Below, piece by piece: positions 16,220 through 24,585 of a stretch of 64,000 bases of DNA. The position numbers and the translations under genes are program-made. The notes beneath the pieces were generated by a model, which saw only the letters and a list, made by a program, of their open reading frames with translations, was not told the DNA's origin and did no database searches. Origin of the DNA: Botrimarina hoheduenensis (GTDB taxonomy: Bacteria > Planctomycetota > Planctomycetia > Pirellulales > Lacipirellulaceae); NCBI RefSeq assembly GCF_007859815.1, contig NZ_SJPH01000001.1, positions 737,987 to 801,986 on the forward strand, in the 5' to 3' direction. Each line of letters opens with the position of its first letter. The stretch's first letter is position 1.

Positions 16220-17041
16220 ATGACGACACCCCCACCTGCTGAGCTGATCTCTAGGCTTGCCGCTCTTGCTACAGGCCACGCCACACGCTTCGGCTTCGCC
16301 CTGCAAAGCCTTGCTGATAAGTCGCAGGGGGAGATGGGTGGCGATCGATTTGACGAGGTCTTCACGCAGGCCAGCGCGATCAAGATCCCCATCCTGTGGG
16401 AGCTGTACTCCCAAGCCGAAGAGGGCCTCCTCGCACTGCATGAAACGCTTCCCGTCTCGCTGGCCAGCGGTGTCGGCGGGTGTGGCGTGCTGCAGCAGTT
16501 TACGCCTGGTGCGTCCCGGATCGCTCTGGGCGATCTTGCCGTCCTGATGATTGTGCTGAGCGACAACGTCGCCACGAATCTGTTGATCGATCGGCTGGGC
16601 ATGCAGCGCATCAACGATCGGCTCGCGTCGGTGGGGCTTGAGCAGACACGCCTACGGCGGGTGATGATCGACTTCGCCGCCCGTGCCGCAGGGCGCGAGA
16701 ACACCGCGACCCCCGCTGAGGCGGTTCGGCTAATGACCCTACTCGACCAGCGTTGCCGTGCGGGCGATGCCGCCGCACAGGCGGTCATCGGCATGCTGAC
16801 CCTCAAGAAAGAAAGTCCGGTCACCAAAGCGCTGCACGGTCGCGAGCCGAGCCTGGTGCTCGCCAGCAAGCCGGGCATGCTCGACGGGCTACGCACCGAG
16901 TGGGCGCTCGTGCGGTGCAATGGCTGCGCCTACGTTTTCGCGTTGATGGCCGAAGGCACCGACGACACGCTGCTTCAGAAACTTTTCAGCGAAGCCACGG
17001 TCATGATTCACAGCGCGCTGGCTGGTCGAGCGGCCGACTGA
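16220..17041 (+). CDS. Class A beta-lactamase-like serine hydrolase, no signal peptide
   Basis: A 273-aa protein with the class A fold signatures SxxK (Ser52-Lys55 in ASAIKIP) and SDN (114-116). An acidic region (GRENT, Glu160) lies where class A enzymes have their omega-loop glutamate. The third motif reads KPG (217-219) instead of KTG. There is no signal peptide, so it is predicted cytoplasmic, which is odd for a beta-lactamase and argues for a peptide or ester substrate. It is divergent from the M14 gene (146 bp between starts) and convergent with the AraC regulator 9 bp away. Related proteins are usually annotated only as serine hydrolases. Confidence 0.8.
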   Translation: MTTPPPAELISRLAALATGHATRFGFALQSLADKSQGEMGGDRFDEVFTQASAIKIPILWELYSQAEEGLLALHETLPVSLASGVGGCGVLQQFTPGASRIALGDLAVLMIVLSDNVATNLLIDRLGMQRINDRLASVGLEQTRLRRVMIDFAARAAGRENTATPAEAVRLMTLLDQRCRAGDAAAQAVIGMLTLKKESPVTKALHGREPSLVLASKPGMLDGLRTEWALVRCNGCAYVFALMAEGTDDTLLQKLFSEATVMIHSALAGRAAD

Positions 17042-17050
17042 GTTCGCGCA

Positions 17051-18286
17051 TCAGACATTGAGGGTGCTCGAGGGCTGTCCGGAGAGCAGCTCTTTGCGAA
17101 AGGCGTAGGGGGTTTTGCCGGTGTCTTTCTTGAACGCCACACCGAAGCGCGTGGCGTTGGCGAACCCACACGCCAACGCGACTTCAGTGATCGAGAGCTC
17201 GCGGCGTCCGAGCAGGTCGCGGCTACGTTCCAATTGCACACGGCGGATCTCGCGAGCGGGAGACCGGCCCAGATACTTGCGAAACTGGATCTCCAAGCTC
17301 CGCCGCGAGATGGGTACCTGCCGCAAAATGTCTTCAACCACGATGCCCCGGTGGGCGTTGTTGCGAATATAGCGGAGCGCATCGACGATCTCTTCGTCAT
17401 CGATCGCCAGCAGATCGGTCGATTGCCGGCTGTTCACTCCGCGGGGAGGCACCAGCAGCGTCGCTGTAGGCGGTGCTGCGCCGTTCATCAACTGATCCAA
17501 CAGCTGCGCGGCATCGTGTCCGATCCGTTCGCTCGCGACGTTGATGCTGGAGAGCGGCGGCGTGGAGACGTCGCACATCAGCTCGTCGAGGCTGCCGGCG
17601 AGGATCGCGACATCGTCCGGTACGCGGACTCCGGCCAAGTGGCAGATCTCTGCCAGTTGTCGGGCTCGCGGCGCATCGACCGCCAAGACCGCAATCGGCG
17701 TCGGCAGCCCCCGGATCCACCGTTCGACACGCCGCTGTTGTTCGGCCCAGCCGATGCGGCGCCCGGCGCGGTAACCCGGCTTGTACTCATGGCAGGGTCG
17801 ATCGTCTTGGGCTAGCCGGGTGACAAAAGCGTCGCGCCGGCGCTTGGAGTACTCGAGGCTGGGCGGGGCGAAGTAGGCAAATGTACGGAAACCACGGTCC
17901 AACAAATGGCCCAGGGCCATGTCGGCCAGTTCTTCTTCGTCGGTCAGCACGGATGCCACTTTCGGCTCTTCGGCGACCAAGTCATCGACATTCACCAGCG
18001 GCAAGCCACTGGCTTGCAGGGCGGCAAGCTCCTGGGGACTTGTTGGTCGGGCGATGATTCCGTGTCCCTGCCACCCGTCCGGAAGGACCGGACGATGGTT
18101 GTGGTCACGCGGATCGATCAGCAGATGCCAGTCAGCGTAGCGGTCTGCGTAGTTCGCGATCCCACGGATCACGCGGCATCCAGCGCTGCTGTCGGTCTCG
18201 ACAAGCACCGCGACCTGTTTCAGGCTCGCCGAGCGTGTTACTCGCGCTTGAAACGGGTCGGTTGATTGGGGGTCGGGATCGAACAC
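17051..18286 (-). CDS. XylR-type AraC family transcriptional regulator
   Basis: A 411-aa DNA-binding regulator. Residues of about 20-290 form a periplasmic-binding-protein/LacI-like sensor domain, as in XylR, which binds a sugar. Residues of about 300-405 form an AraC double helix-turn-helix (ISRRSLEIQFRKYLGRSP and ITEVALACGFANATRFGVAFKK). This fusion type is common in planctomycetes and usually controls sugar-use genes nearby. It lies between the hydrolase genes and the amino-sugar genes and shares a 310-bp divergent region with anmK. An anhydro-MurNAc or MurNAc-type ligand is a plausible inference; the ligand cannot be read from sequence. The start is GTG. Confidence 0.92.
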   Translation of the reverse strand: MFDPDPQSTDPFQARVTRSASLKQVAVLVETDSSAGCRVIRGIANYADRYADWHLLIDPRDHNHRPVLPDGWQGHGIIARPTSPQELAALQASGLPLVNVDDLVAEEPKVASVLTDEEELADMALGHLLDRGFRTFAYFAPPSLEYSKRRRDAFVTRLAQDDRPCHEYKPGYRAGRRIGWAEQQRRVERWIRGLPTPIAVLAVDAPRARQLAEICHLAGVRVPDDVAILAGSLDELMCDVSTPPLSSINVASERIGHDAAQLLDQLMNGAAPPTATLLVPPRGVNSRQSTDLLAIDDEEIVDALRYIRNNAHRGIVVEDILRQVPISRRSLEIQFRKYLGRSPAREIRRVQLERSRDLLGRRELSITEVALACGFANATRFGVAFKKDTGKTPYAFRKELLSGQPSSTLNV

Positions 18287-18596
18287 GGTTATTCGATGGG
18301 GAAACTAAGGAATACGCATAACAATGAGCTCCGGCTCCCAACGAACCGGGGAAATCCTCGGATTCATCGGGTCCGACGCTTGACGCCTAGCTCGCACGCG
18401 CCATGATTCGATCGTAGCCAACCGGCGCGGTTTTGCGCATTTTTTTGCATAAAGTTCTCGCCTTTGCGTTGGGTGCAAGAATCCGCTTGAATCGGTTGGG
18501 ACTCCTTTTCGGGCAGGCGACACCCGGTAGCTGCCCCACCAACCTTTCGGCCGAGACTCCCAACGACTTCTTCCGCTGTTTGAAAGCTCACCCGCC
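18287..18596. promoter_or_regulatory. Divergent regulatory region between AraC regulator and anmK
   Basis: These 310 bases separate two divergently transcribed genes and must hold both promoters. An AT-rich island at 18431-18455 carries an imperfect tandem repeat, TTTTGCGCAT (18431-18440) and TTTTTTGCAT (18441-18450), followed by a further TTTGCG at 18463-18468. AraC-type proteins usually bind direct repeats, so this is the best operator candidate. No clear sigma-70 hexamers were identified. Confidence 0.35.
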
Positions 18597-19706
18597 GTGT
18601 TTGACGTAATTCAAGACCGCAGCGCCATCGCTGTTGACGGCCCGATCACCGCAATTGGCCTGATGAGTGGCACCTCAGCCGACGGTGCTGACGCGGCTCT
18701 GCTACGTACCGATGGGGCCGGCAGCATCGAGTTCGTGGGCGGATTGACGCTCTCGTACGATGAAGACCTGCGTTCGCGACTGCTCGAGGCCTCGCAGCAC
18801 GATGTTCCGCTGACCGCACTCTTGGTGCTCGAACGCGACGTTACCGATCATCACGCCAAGGCGATTGAGAAACTGCTCAAGAAGTATCCCCAGCAGGGGG
18901 CCGATGCGAAGGTGGTCGGATTCCACGGTCACACGATTCGGCACATTCCGGACGAACGATTGACCATGCAGATTGGTAATCCCTGGCAGCTCTCCGAATC
19001 GGTGGGATTGCCCGTAGTGGCCGATTTCCGGCGGGGCGACATCGCCGCTGGAGGGCAGGGGGCTCCGCTGGCCGCGATGTTCCACCGTGCTCTCTTTGCG
19101 AGCGAGAAACTCCCCGTTGCGGTGCTCAACCTGGGCGGGGTTGCGAATGTCACTTGGCTGGGACCGGACGATGCGTTGATCTCGGGCGATACGGGCCCAG
19201 GCTGCGGGCTGCTTGACGAGTGGGCCCAGGAAATGGCCGGCCTGCCGCACGACCAAGATGGCAAGCTTGCGCTTCGCGGCTCGGTGGACGATGCGGTGGT
19301 TGCGGCGGCGTTGTCCGCGCCGTTTTTCGCACGGGCTCTTCCGAAGGCGGCCGATCGCTACGATTTCGATCACGTTGATGTGTCGATGCTCAGTGTCGAA
19401 GACGGTGCCGCGACGTTGTGCGCTGTAACAGCCAGGGCGGTGGTCGAGGCGATCGATCGCCTTCCGGCCAAACCCGGCACGCTATGGGTTACCGGCGGAG
19501 GCGTGCATCACCCTGTGATCATGCAAATGCTCGGCGAGCATTTTGACTCGGTTCATAGTGTCGATGAGCGAAATCTGAATAGCGAAACGCTCGAAGCCGA
19601 GTGTTTCGCTTGGCTCGCAGTCCGGCGACTGCGAGGCCTCCCGATCACCGCGCCCGAAACCACCGGTTGCCGTGAGCCACGTTGCGGCGGTGCCGTAACT
19701 TGCTGA
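18597..19706 (+). CDS. anmK: Anhydro-N-acetylmuramic acid kinase
   Basis: Phosphorylates and opens 1,6-anhydro-MurNAc, the product of lytic transglycosylases, to MurNAc-6-phosphate for MurQ. The signature MSGTSADG occurs at residues 23-30. Further conserved blocks are GFHGHTIRH, FRRGDIAAGGQGAPLA, LGGVANVT, SGDTGPGCGLLDEW and the late VTGGGVHHP. The length of 369 aa is normal for AnmK, and the protein is cytoplasmic. The start is GTG; the first internal ATG lies inside the signature motif and would remove essential sequence. The gene is convergent with the kinase-murQ pair (13 bp) and divergent from the AraC regulator. Confidence 0.94.
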   Translation: MFDVIQDRSAIAVDGPITAIGLMSGTSADGADAALLRTDGAGSIEFVGGLTLSYDEDLRSRLLEASQHDVPLTALLVLERDVTDHHAKAIEKLLKKYPQQGADAKVVGFHGHTIRHIPDERLTMQIGNPWQLSESVGLPVVADFRRGDIAAGGQGAPLAAMFHRALFASEKLPVAVLNLGGVANVTWLGPDDALISGDTGPGCGLLDEWAQEMAGLPHDQDGKLALRGSVDDAVVAAALSAPFFARALPKAADRYDFDHVDVSMLSVEDGAATLCAVTARAVVEAIDRLPAKPGTLWVTGGGVHHPVIMQMLGEHFDSVHSVDERNLNSETLEAECFAWLAVRRLRGLPITAPETTGCREPRCGGAVTC

Positions 19707-19719
19707 GCGCGGGGCCCGA

Positions 19720-20697
19720 TTAGATTCCAATGGCTGCCGCGTTTCTCGAGGCGGCCAGCTGGCGTCCGATCAACAAGCAGCCACATGCCGCGTCGGGGGC
19801 CAAATGAGTTACGGCACCGGGGCGGAGCCGTTCAATCTGGTCTCGAACCCGCGCCCGATAAGAGGGTGATCCGGTGAGTAGTCCGCCCGCCAAGTAAAAC
19901 TCGGGCGCTGCCCGATCGGGTTGGTCGCCTAACGACCGATCGACCTTTGCCGCGCACTCTGCCGCCAGATGTGCCAGTGCCGCGGCCCCTGCGGCCGCGA
20001 TCTCAGCGGCTAGCGGCGAGCCTGCCGCCGCACAGCGTAAGACGGGTTGGGCAAGGGTTGCGATCTGAGCGCGTGGGTCAGCGGCTTCGTACACAACACG
20101 CTTGACCTCGCGCAGTGATCCGATCGCCCAGGTGTGGAGCACCGCTTCGAGCAGCACGGGGTCGAGCGGCAGCTCCGCATCGTGCTGACGGCACAGCTCG
20201 TGGAGCGCGGCCCGGCCGAGACTGAAACCGCTGCCGGCATCGTCGATCAGATAGCCCCACCCGCCGACCGCAAACGATTCGCCCGCCTCGGTGCGGCCCA
20301 CGGCGATCGAGCCCGTGCCAGCGATCAGGCCAACCGCCGAGCAGCCCGGGCGGGCATCGGCCAGCAGCGGAGCGGTGTCCGGCGCTACCACCACGTGCTT
20401 AGCCAAGCCGAGCGTTTCGGCTTCTTGTTGGACGCGCCGGCGCGCCGAGTCGGTGGCGCAGCCGGCGATGGCTAGCACCGCGGTGTCAATCGTTTGGACG
20501 ACGCCCGCGTTCGCGCGGGCCGCGACAACCGCTTGGCCGATCGCCTCTAGTGCGGGCTGCCAGCCGACGCTGTAGGGGTTGCTGCCCCCGGCGAAACCCG
20601 ACCCCAGCACGCACAGCGGCTTGCCGTCTTGGACCGCGGCGATTCGCGCGGCGGTCTTGGTGCCTCCGCCATCAATGCCCAGTAGCAGCCGACTCAT
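19720..20697 (-). CDS. BadF/BadG/BcrA/BcrD family amino-sugar kinase (MurK/NagK-like)
   Basis: An ASKHA-fold sugar kinase. The phosphate-binding loop GIDGGGTKT lies at residues 8-16. The middle carries LIAGTGSIAVGR and GGWGYLIDDAGSGFSLGRAAL, as in eukaryotic-type N-acetylglucosamine kinases. Its start overlaps the murQ stop by four bases, so it is probably made together with MurQ. In Clostridium and Tannerella, kinases of this family encoded beside murQ (MurK) phosphorylate MurNAc, and in some cases GlcNAc, at O-6. The same is likely here and would supply MurQ with substrate independently of AnmK. A plain GlcNAc kinase is the alternative. Length is 325 aa; cytoplasmic. Confidence 0.87.
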   Translation of the reverse strand: MSRLLLGIDGGGTKTAARIAAVQDGKPLCVLGSGFAGGSNPYSVGWQPALEAIGQAVVAARANAGVVQTIDTAVLAIAGCATDSARRRVQQEAETLGLAKHVVVAPDTAPLLADARPGCSAVGLIAGTGSIAVGRTEAGESFAVGGWGYLIDDAGSGFSLGRAALHELCRQHDAELPLDPVLLEAVLHTWAIGSLREVKRVVYEAADPRAQIATLAQPVLRCAAAGSPLAAEIAAAGAAALAHLAAECAAKVDRSLGDQPDRAAPEFYLAGGLLTGSPSYRARVRDQIERLRPGAVTHLAPDAACGCLLIGRQLAASRNAAAIGI

Positions 20698-21596
20698 CGG
20701 GCAACCGCGACGCCCACGCGACCGCCCGTTTCGACGAGGCGAGATTTGGCCTCGGCGGGAGTCGAGCCGGTGAGTTGGGCGACAATCGCCACTTTCACAT
20801 CGCCATCGCAGCGGGCGAGCAGTTCGGCCGCTACTTCGGGCTCGACGCCGGTTGCTAGGCGGACGATTCGCTTGGCACGCGCTTCAAGCTTTGAGTTGGT
20901 CGGCCTGAGATCAACCATCAGATTGCCGTAGGTCTTGCCTAGCAGCACCATCGCGGCGGTCGTGATCGTGTTGAGCACGAGCTTCGTGGCGGTTCCGGCC
21001 TTCAAGCGGGTCGAGCCGCTCAGCACTTCGGGGCCGACTATGGGGGTGATCGACAGATCGGCAAGCGGGATAATTTCAGCCGCGGCGTTGCACGAGAGCG
21101 CGACCGAGAAGGCCCCCACCTGCCTGGCGTACTTAAGGCCTCCGACGACATACGGTGTGCGGCCGCTGGTGGCGATGCCAACCAACACGTCGTCGGGACC
21201 CAGATTGATCGCCTTGAGGTCTTCGGCACCGAGCTCGGGGCTGTCTTCGGCACCCTCGACCGCGTTGGTTAGCGCAGTGCGCCCTCCGGCGATGATGCCG
21301 ACTACCTGGCGAGGGTCGGTGTTGAACGTCGGGGGGCACTCTGCGGCGTCGAGCACGCCCAGCCGGCCCGAGGTGCCGGCACCGGTGTAGACGAGCCGAC
21401 CTCCGCGCCGGAGCCGATCGGCGACCACTTCAACCGCTTGCGCGATGGCTTCGGATTCGCTGCCGACGGCTTCTGCCACATGATGGTCTTCGGCGTTGAT
21501 CAGACGCACCATCTCAAGTGGCGAAACGCCATCGAGCCCCATGGTTGCGGGGTTACGGGCTTCGGTTGTGAGGTGATCGAGAGCGATGTTGCTCAT
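20694..21596 (-). CDS. murQ: N-acetylmuramic acid 6-phosphate etherase
   Basis: A lyase that removes D-lactate from MurNAc-6-phosphate to give GlcNAc-6-phosphate. The SIS-fold signature GAGTSGRLG occurs at residues 72-80. The active-site glutamates are expected in DAAECPPTF (Glu86) and VEGAED (Glu114/117). The C-terminal GTATKLVLNTITTAAMV is typical. I chose the ATG at 21596 (300 aa), which gives the usual family start (ALDHLTTEARNP); an upstream in-frame GTG adds three residues. It is the first gene of a pair with the sugar kinase. NagA and NagB, needed next, are not in the window. Confidence 0.95.
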   Translation of the reverse strand: MSNIALDHLTTEARNPATMGLDGVSPLEMVRLINAEDHHVAEAVGSESEAIAQAVEVVADRLRRGGRLVYTGAGTSGRLGVLDAAECPPTFNTDPRQVVGIIAGGRTALTNAVEGAEDSPELGAEDLKAINLGPDDVLVGIATSGRTPYVVGGLKYARQVGAFSVALSCNAAAEIIPLADLSITPIVGPEVLSGSTRLKAGTATKLVLNTITTAAMVLLGKTYGNLMVDLRPTNSKLEARAKRIVRLATGVEPEVAAELLARCDGDVKVAIVAQLTGSTPAEAKSRLVETGGRVGVAVAR

Positions 21597-21837
21597 GGAA
21601 CCCACCGGCGGGAGCGGTCATGCGACGTCGCGACAACCGCGGCGTAGCCTCATTAGTTTAGTCGAACAACGGGGGCTCGCTCGCCCCCTGCTGCGCAATG
21701 CGGCGGATCGTATGCGCAACGCCCCCCCACGCCCAGATGGCTAACCTGTTAGGCTAATTCGTGTTAGGGACCCCGTAAGGGCCCCAAATTGGCCACACCG
21801 CGGCTAGAGATCCCTCTTTTTTAGCGACCGATCTGCC
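21597..21837. promoter_or_regulatory. Divergent intergenic region between murQ and the symporter
   Basis: These 241 bases separate two divergent genes and should hold both promoters. A perfect 6-bp hairpin (21671-21676 with 21683-21688) lies about 75 bp upstream of the murQ start, within its presumed leader. No clear promoter hexamers or TTTTGC-type repeats like those before anmK were found. Confidence 0.3.
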
Positions 21838-23430
21838 TTGCTCAGCCCGTTCGTTTGCCCGCTAGCTCCGCCGCTGCTCGCTCGGACGGGGCTCTCGAGC
21901 TGGGATCTTGCGATTGTCGCCGTTTATCTCCTGGCGACCGTGGTCTGGGGTGCTTGGCCCCGTAAGGGGGCTGGTACCGATGAGGCTTATCTCGTCGGCG
22001 GACGCGACACAGCGTGGTACGCCCTGCTGCTCTCGATCATCGCGACCGAGACCAGCACGGTCACCTTTCTGAGTCTTCCCGGGCAGACGTATGCCGAAGG
22101 AGGCGATATGCGCTTCCTGCAGATCACACTGGGCTACATCGTCGGGCGACTGGGAGTGATCGTTCTGCTGATGCCGCTGTACTTCCGTGGCAAGCCTTTC
22201 ACGGCTTACCAGGTGCTTAGCGAGCGCTATGGAGAGGGGGTGAGGGCGGCCGCTTCGCTCACTTTTCTGGTCTGCCGCACCCTGGCAGACGGTTTGCGTT
22301 TGTTTCTCACGACACTGGCGTTGCAGCAGGCAATCGCGCTGGACTTTACGCTGTGTGTGGTTATCGTCGCGGCGGCGACAACGATTTATGCAACGCTGGG
22401 CGGCGTTTCGTCGGTCGTGAAGAACGATTGCGTTCAGTTGATCGTCTACACGTCGGGGGCCTTGATCGCCCTGTTGTTGCTCTCACGCGCCATACCGGGC
22501 GGAATCGGCGAAGTCTGGCGCTTTGCCGACGAGACGGGCCGACTGCGGGTGTTCGATCCGGGGCTGGGGCTTTTCGGGGGGCACATCACGTTCTGGTCGG
22601 GGCTCGTGGGGGGCGGATTCTTGTCGCTTGCCACGCACGGCGTGGACCAGCTGATGGTGCAGCGCTATCTGTGCGCAAGGTCCAAAGCGTCGGCCAGCCT
22701 GGCTTTGGCGTTGAGCGGACCACTCGTCGCGGCGCAGTTCTTTCTGTTTCTGTTGATCGGTGCCGCCTTGGCCTGCTTCTATTCGAGCGGACAGTTTGGT
22801 TACTCCATCGCGAGCGGCGATCAGGCTTTTGCCGCTTACCTGGCCCACGAGGTGCCAATCGGCGTGGCCGGATTGCTGTTTGCGGCGGTGCTGGCGGCCG
22901 CGATGTCGACCCTTTCCAGCTCGTTGAACGCATCGGCCGGCGTGCTGGTTAAAGACCTCTTGGCCCCGAGTGGCATCGCGACCGACAGTGGCGCGGCGGT
23001 CTGGTGGGCGAAAGTCGGCACGGTCCTATTTGCTGTCTTGCAGGTTGGCGTAGCGCTGGGAGCGAATGCGGTTGGCTTGGCTCAGAGTACGTCGGTTATC
23101 AGCGCCGTACTGGCCGTGGCGGCGCTCACGACAGGGGTTTTGGTTGGCCTTTTTGCGTTGGGATTCGGCTGGCCCCGATCATCGACCCGCGCGGCCTATG
23201 GAGCCCTGGTCACCGGGTTTGCCTTCAGCTTTTTCCTGGCGGGGCTCAATTTTGGTATCGATCAGCAATGGCCCGCCCTAGCGGGCTGGCGTCAATTAAG
23301 CTGGCCTTGGAATTCGCTTGTCGCGTGCAGCACGACGCTGCTCGGCGGGCTTGTTGTACACGCCTTCGCCGGCCCCAACGCCCCCGCGAAGATCGCGTCG
23401 GCTCACGCTTCTGCTCCGCTTGAATCCTAG
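21838..23430 (+). CDS. Sodium:solute symporter family transporter
   Basis: A 530-aa inner-membrane transporter of the SSS family with about 13 hydrophobic helices. It carries typical early motifs (AYLVGGRDTAWYALLLSIIATETSTVTFLSLPG) and a mid-protein LAAAMSTLSSSLNASAGVLVKDL block with the serines linked to sodium binding. The start appears to be TTG at 21838. It is the first gene of a plus-strand group; the serine hydrolase starts 6 bp after its stop. Between murQ/anmK and two exported amide hydrolases, uptake of MurNAc, anhydro-MurNAc or a muropeptide fragment is the natural hypothesis. SSS members also carry sialic acid, sugars and amino acids, so the substrate is unproven. Confidence 0.9.
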   Translation: MLSPFVCPLAPPLLARTGLSSWDLAIVAVYLLATVVWGAWPRKGAGTDEAYLVGGRDTAWYALLLSIIATETSTVTFLSLPGQTYAEGGDMRFLQITLGYIVGRLGVIVLLMPLYFRGKPFTAYQVLSERYGEGVRAAASLTFLVCRTLADGLRLFLTTLALQQAIALDFTLCVVIVAAATTIYATLGGVSSVVKNDCVQLIVYTSGALIALLLLSRAIPGGIGEVWRFADETGRLRVFDPGLGLFGGHITFWSGLVGGGFLSLATHGVDQLMVQRYLCARSKASASLALALSGPLVAAQFFLFLLIGAALACFYSSGQFGYSIASGDQAFAAYLAHEVPIGVAGLLFAAVLAAAMSTLSSSLNASAGVLVKDLLAPSGIATDSGAAVWWAKVGTVLFAVLQVGVALGANAVGLAQSTSVISAVLAVAALTTGVLVGLFALGFGWPRSSTRAAYGALVTGFAFSFFLAGLNFGIDQQWPALAGWRQLSWPWNSLVACSTTLLGGLVVHAFAGPNAPAKIASAHASAPLES

Positions 23431-23436
23431 GCTCGT

Positions 23437-24585
23437 ATGTTCCCTCGACTTGCTTGGTCGGTCTGTCTGCTCAGCTGTATCAGCGCTGCGCGAGCTGCCG
23501 AGCCCGTAGCGCTGGGCTTGGATACGGCACGGCTGGGGGCGATTAATGCGCCAATCGAGGAGGCTCGCGCGGCGGGGCAATTTTCTGGCTGCGTTGTCGC
23601 AATCGGTCGTCGGGGCGGCGTGGCGCTGCTCAAAGCGTACGGCGATCGACAGATCGAACCAACACGCATCGCGATGACGACCGATACGGTGTTTGATCTG
23701 GCATCGCTCACAAAGCCGGTTGCGACCGCGACGAGCGTCATGCTCCTGGTTGAGGCCGGGCAGCTACGGCTGCGAGACAAGATGGTCGATCGGCTTGCGG
23801 GGGTTACCGCTGCGGGGGGGCAAGCAATCACAATCGAGCAACTCCTGACCCACAGCGCGGGATATATCCCTGATAACGCGCTGGCGGACTACGAGCACGG
23901 CCCCGATGAGGCGTGGCACCGATTACTAGCGCTCGAGCCGCGTTGGTCCCCCGGCACCACGTTCAAATACTCGGACGTCGGATTCGAGCTTTTGGGAAAG
24001 ATCGTTGAAGAAGTGAGCGGTCGCCCACTTAACGAGTTTGCGAAGGACCGAGTCTTTACGCCGCTGGGCATGGTCGATACCGGTTATCTGCCGGCGGCCG
24101 AACGCCGCGCGCGGGCCGCAACGACCGAGCAGCGCGACGGTGCGTGGCTTACTGGCGAGGTTCACGACCCCCGTGCTGCGCTGCTCGGGGGCGTTGCGGG
24201 GCACGCCGGGCTCTTTAGCACGGCCGCTGATCTCGCGCGCTATGCCCGCTGTCTGCTCAACGGCGGCACGCTAGACGGGGTGCGACTGCTCAGCCCGCAA
24301 GGACTCAACGAGATGATCCGAGCGCGTGACGTCGCGGGACAAAAACGCGCGCTGGGCTGGGACGTTCAGAGCGATTACTCGAGCAATCGCGGAGAGCTGT
24401 TCTCAGCGGCGGCCTTCGGCCACGGCGGATTTACGGGAACCGCCCTGTGGGTCGACCCCGAACTGGATCTCTTCGTCATCTTCCTCTCGAGCCGGCTTCA
24501 TCCGGACGGCGAGGGCAACGTGAATGACTTGGCCGGGCGGATCGGTACGATCGCCGCGGCCGCCATCCTTCCTGTGGAAAAATGA
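23437..24585 (+). CDS. Class C beta-lactamase-like serine hydrolase
   Basis: An exported 382-aa protein of the beta-lactamase/esterase (AmpC/EstB-like) family. A signal peptide covers residues 1-20 (ending ARAAEP). Motifs are SxxK at 90-93 (SLTK), YSD at 178-180 in place of YxN, and a C-terminal HGG (FGHGGFTG) in place of KTG. This combination is more typical of D-aminopeptidase or esterase-like members than of true AmpC. It follows the symporter by 6 bp and overlaps the ggt start by four bases, so the three are very likely one operon. A role in trimming peptides before uptake is inferred. Confidence 0.87.
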   Translation: MFPRLAWSVCLLSCISAARAAEPVALGLDTARLGAINAPIEEARAAGQFSGCVVAIGRRGGVALLKAYGDRQIEPTRIAMTTDTVFDLASLTKPVATATSVMLLVEAGQLRLRDKMVDRLAGVTAAGGQAITIEQLLTHSAGYIPDNALADYEHGPDEAWHRLLALEPRWSPGTTFKYSDVGFELLGKIVEEVSGRPLNEFAKDRVFTPLGMVDTGYLPAAERRARAATTEQRDGAWLTGEVHDPRAALLGGVAGHAGLFSTAADLARYARCLLNGGTLDGVRLLSPQGLNEMIRARDVAGQKRALGWDVQSDYSSNRGELFSAAAFGHGGFTGTALWVDPELDLFVIFLSSRLHPDGEGNVNDLAGRIGTIAAAAILPVEK

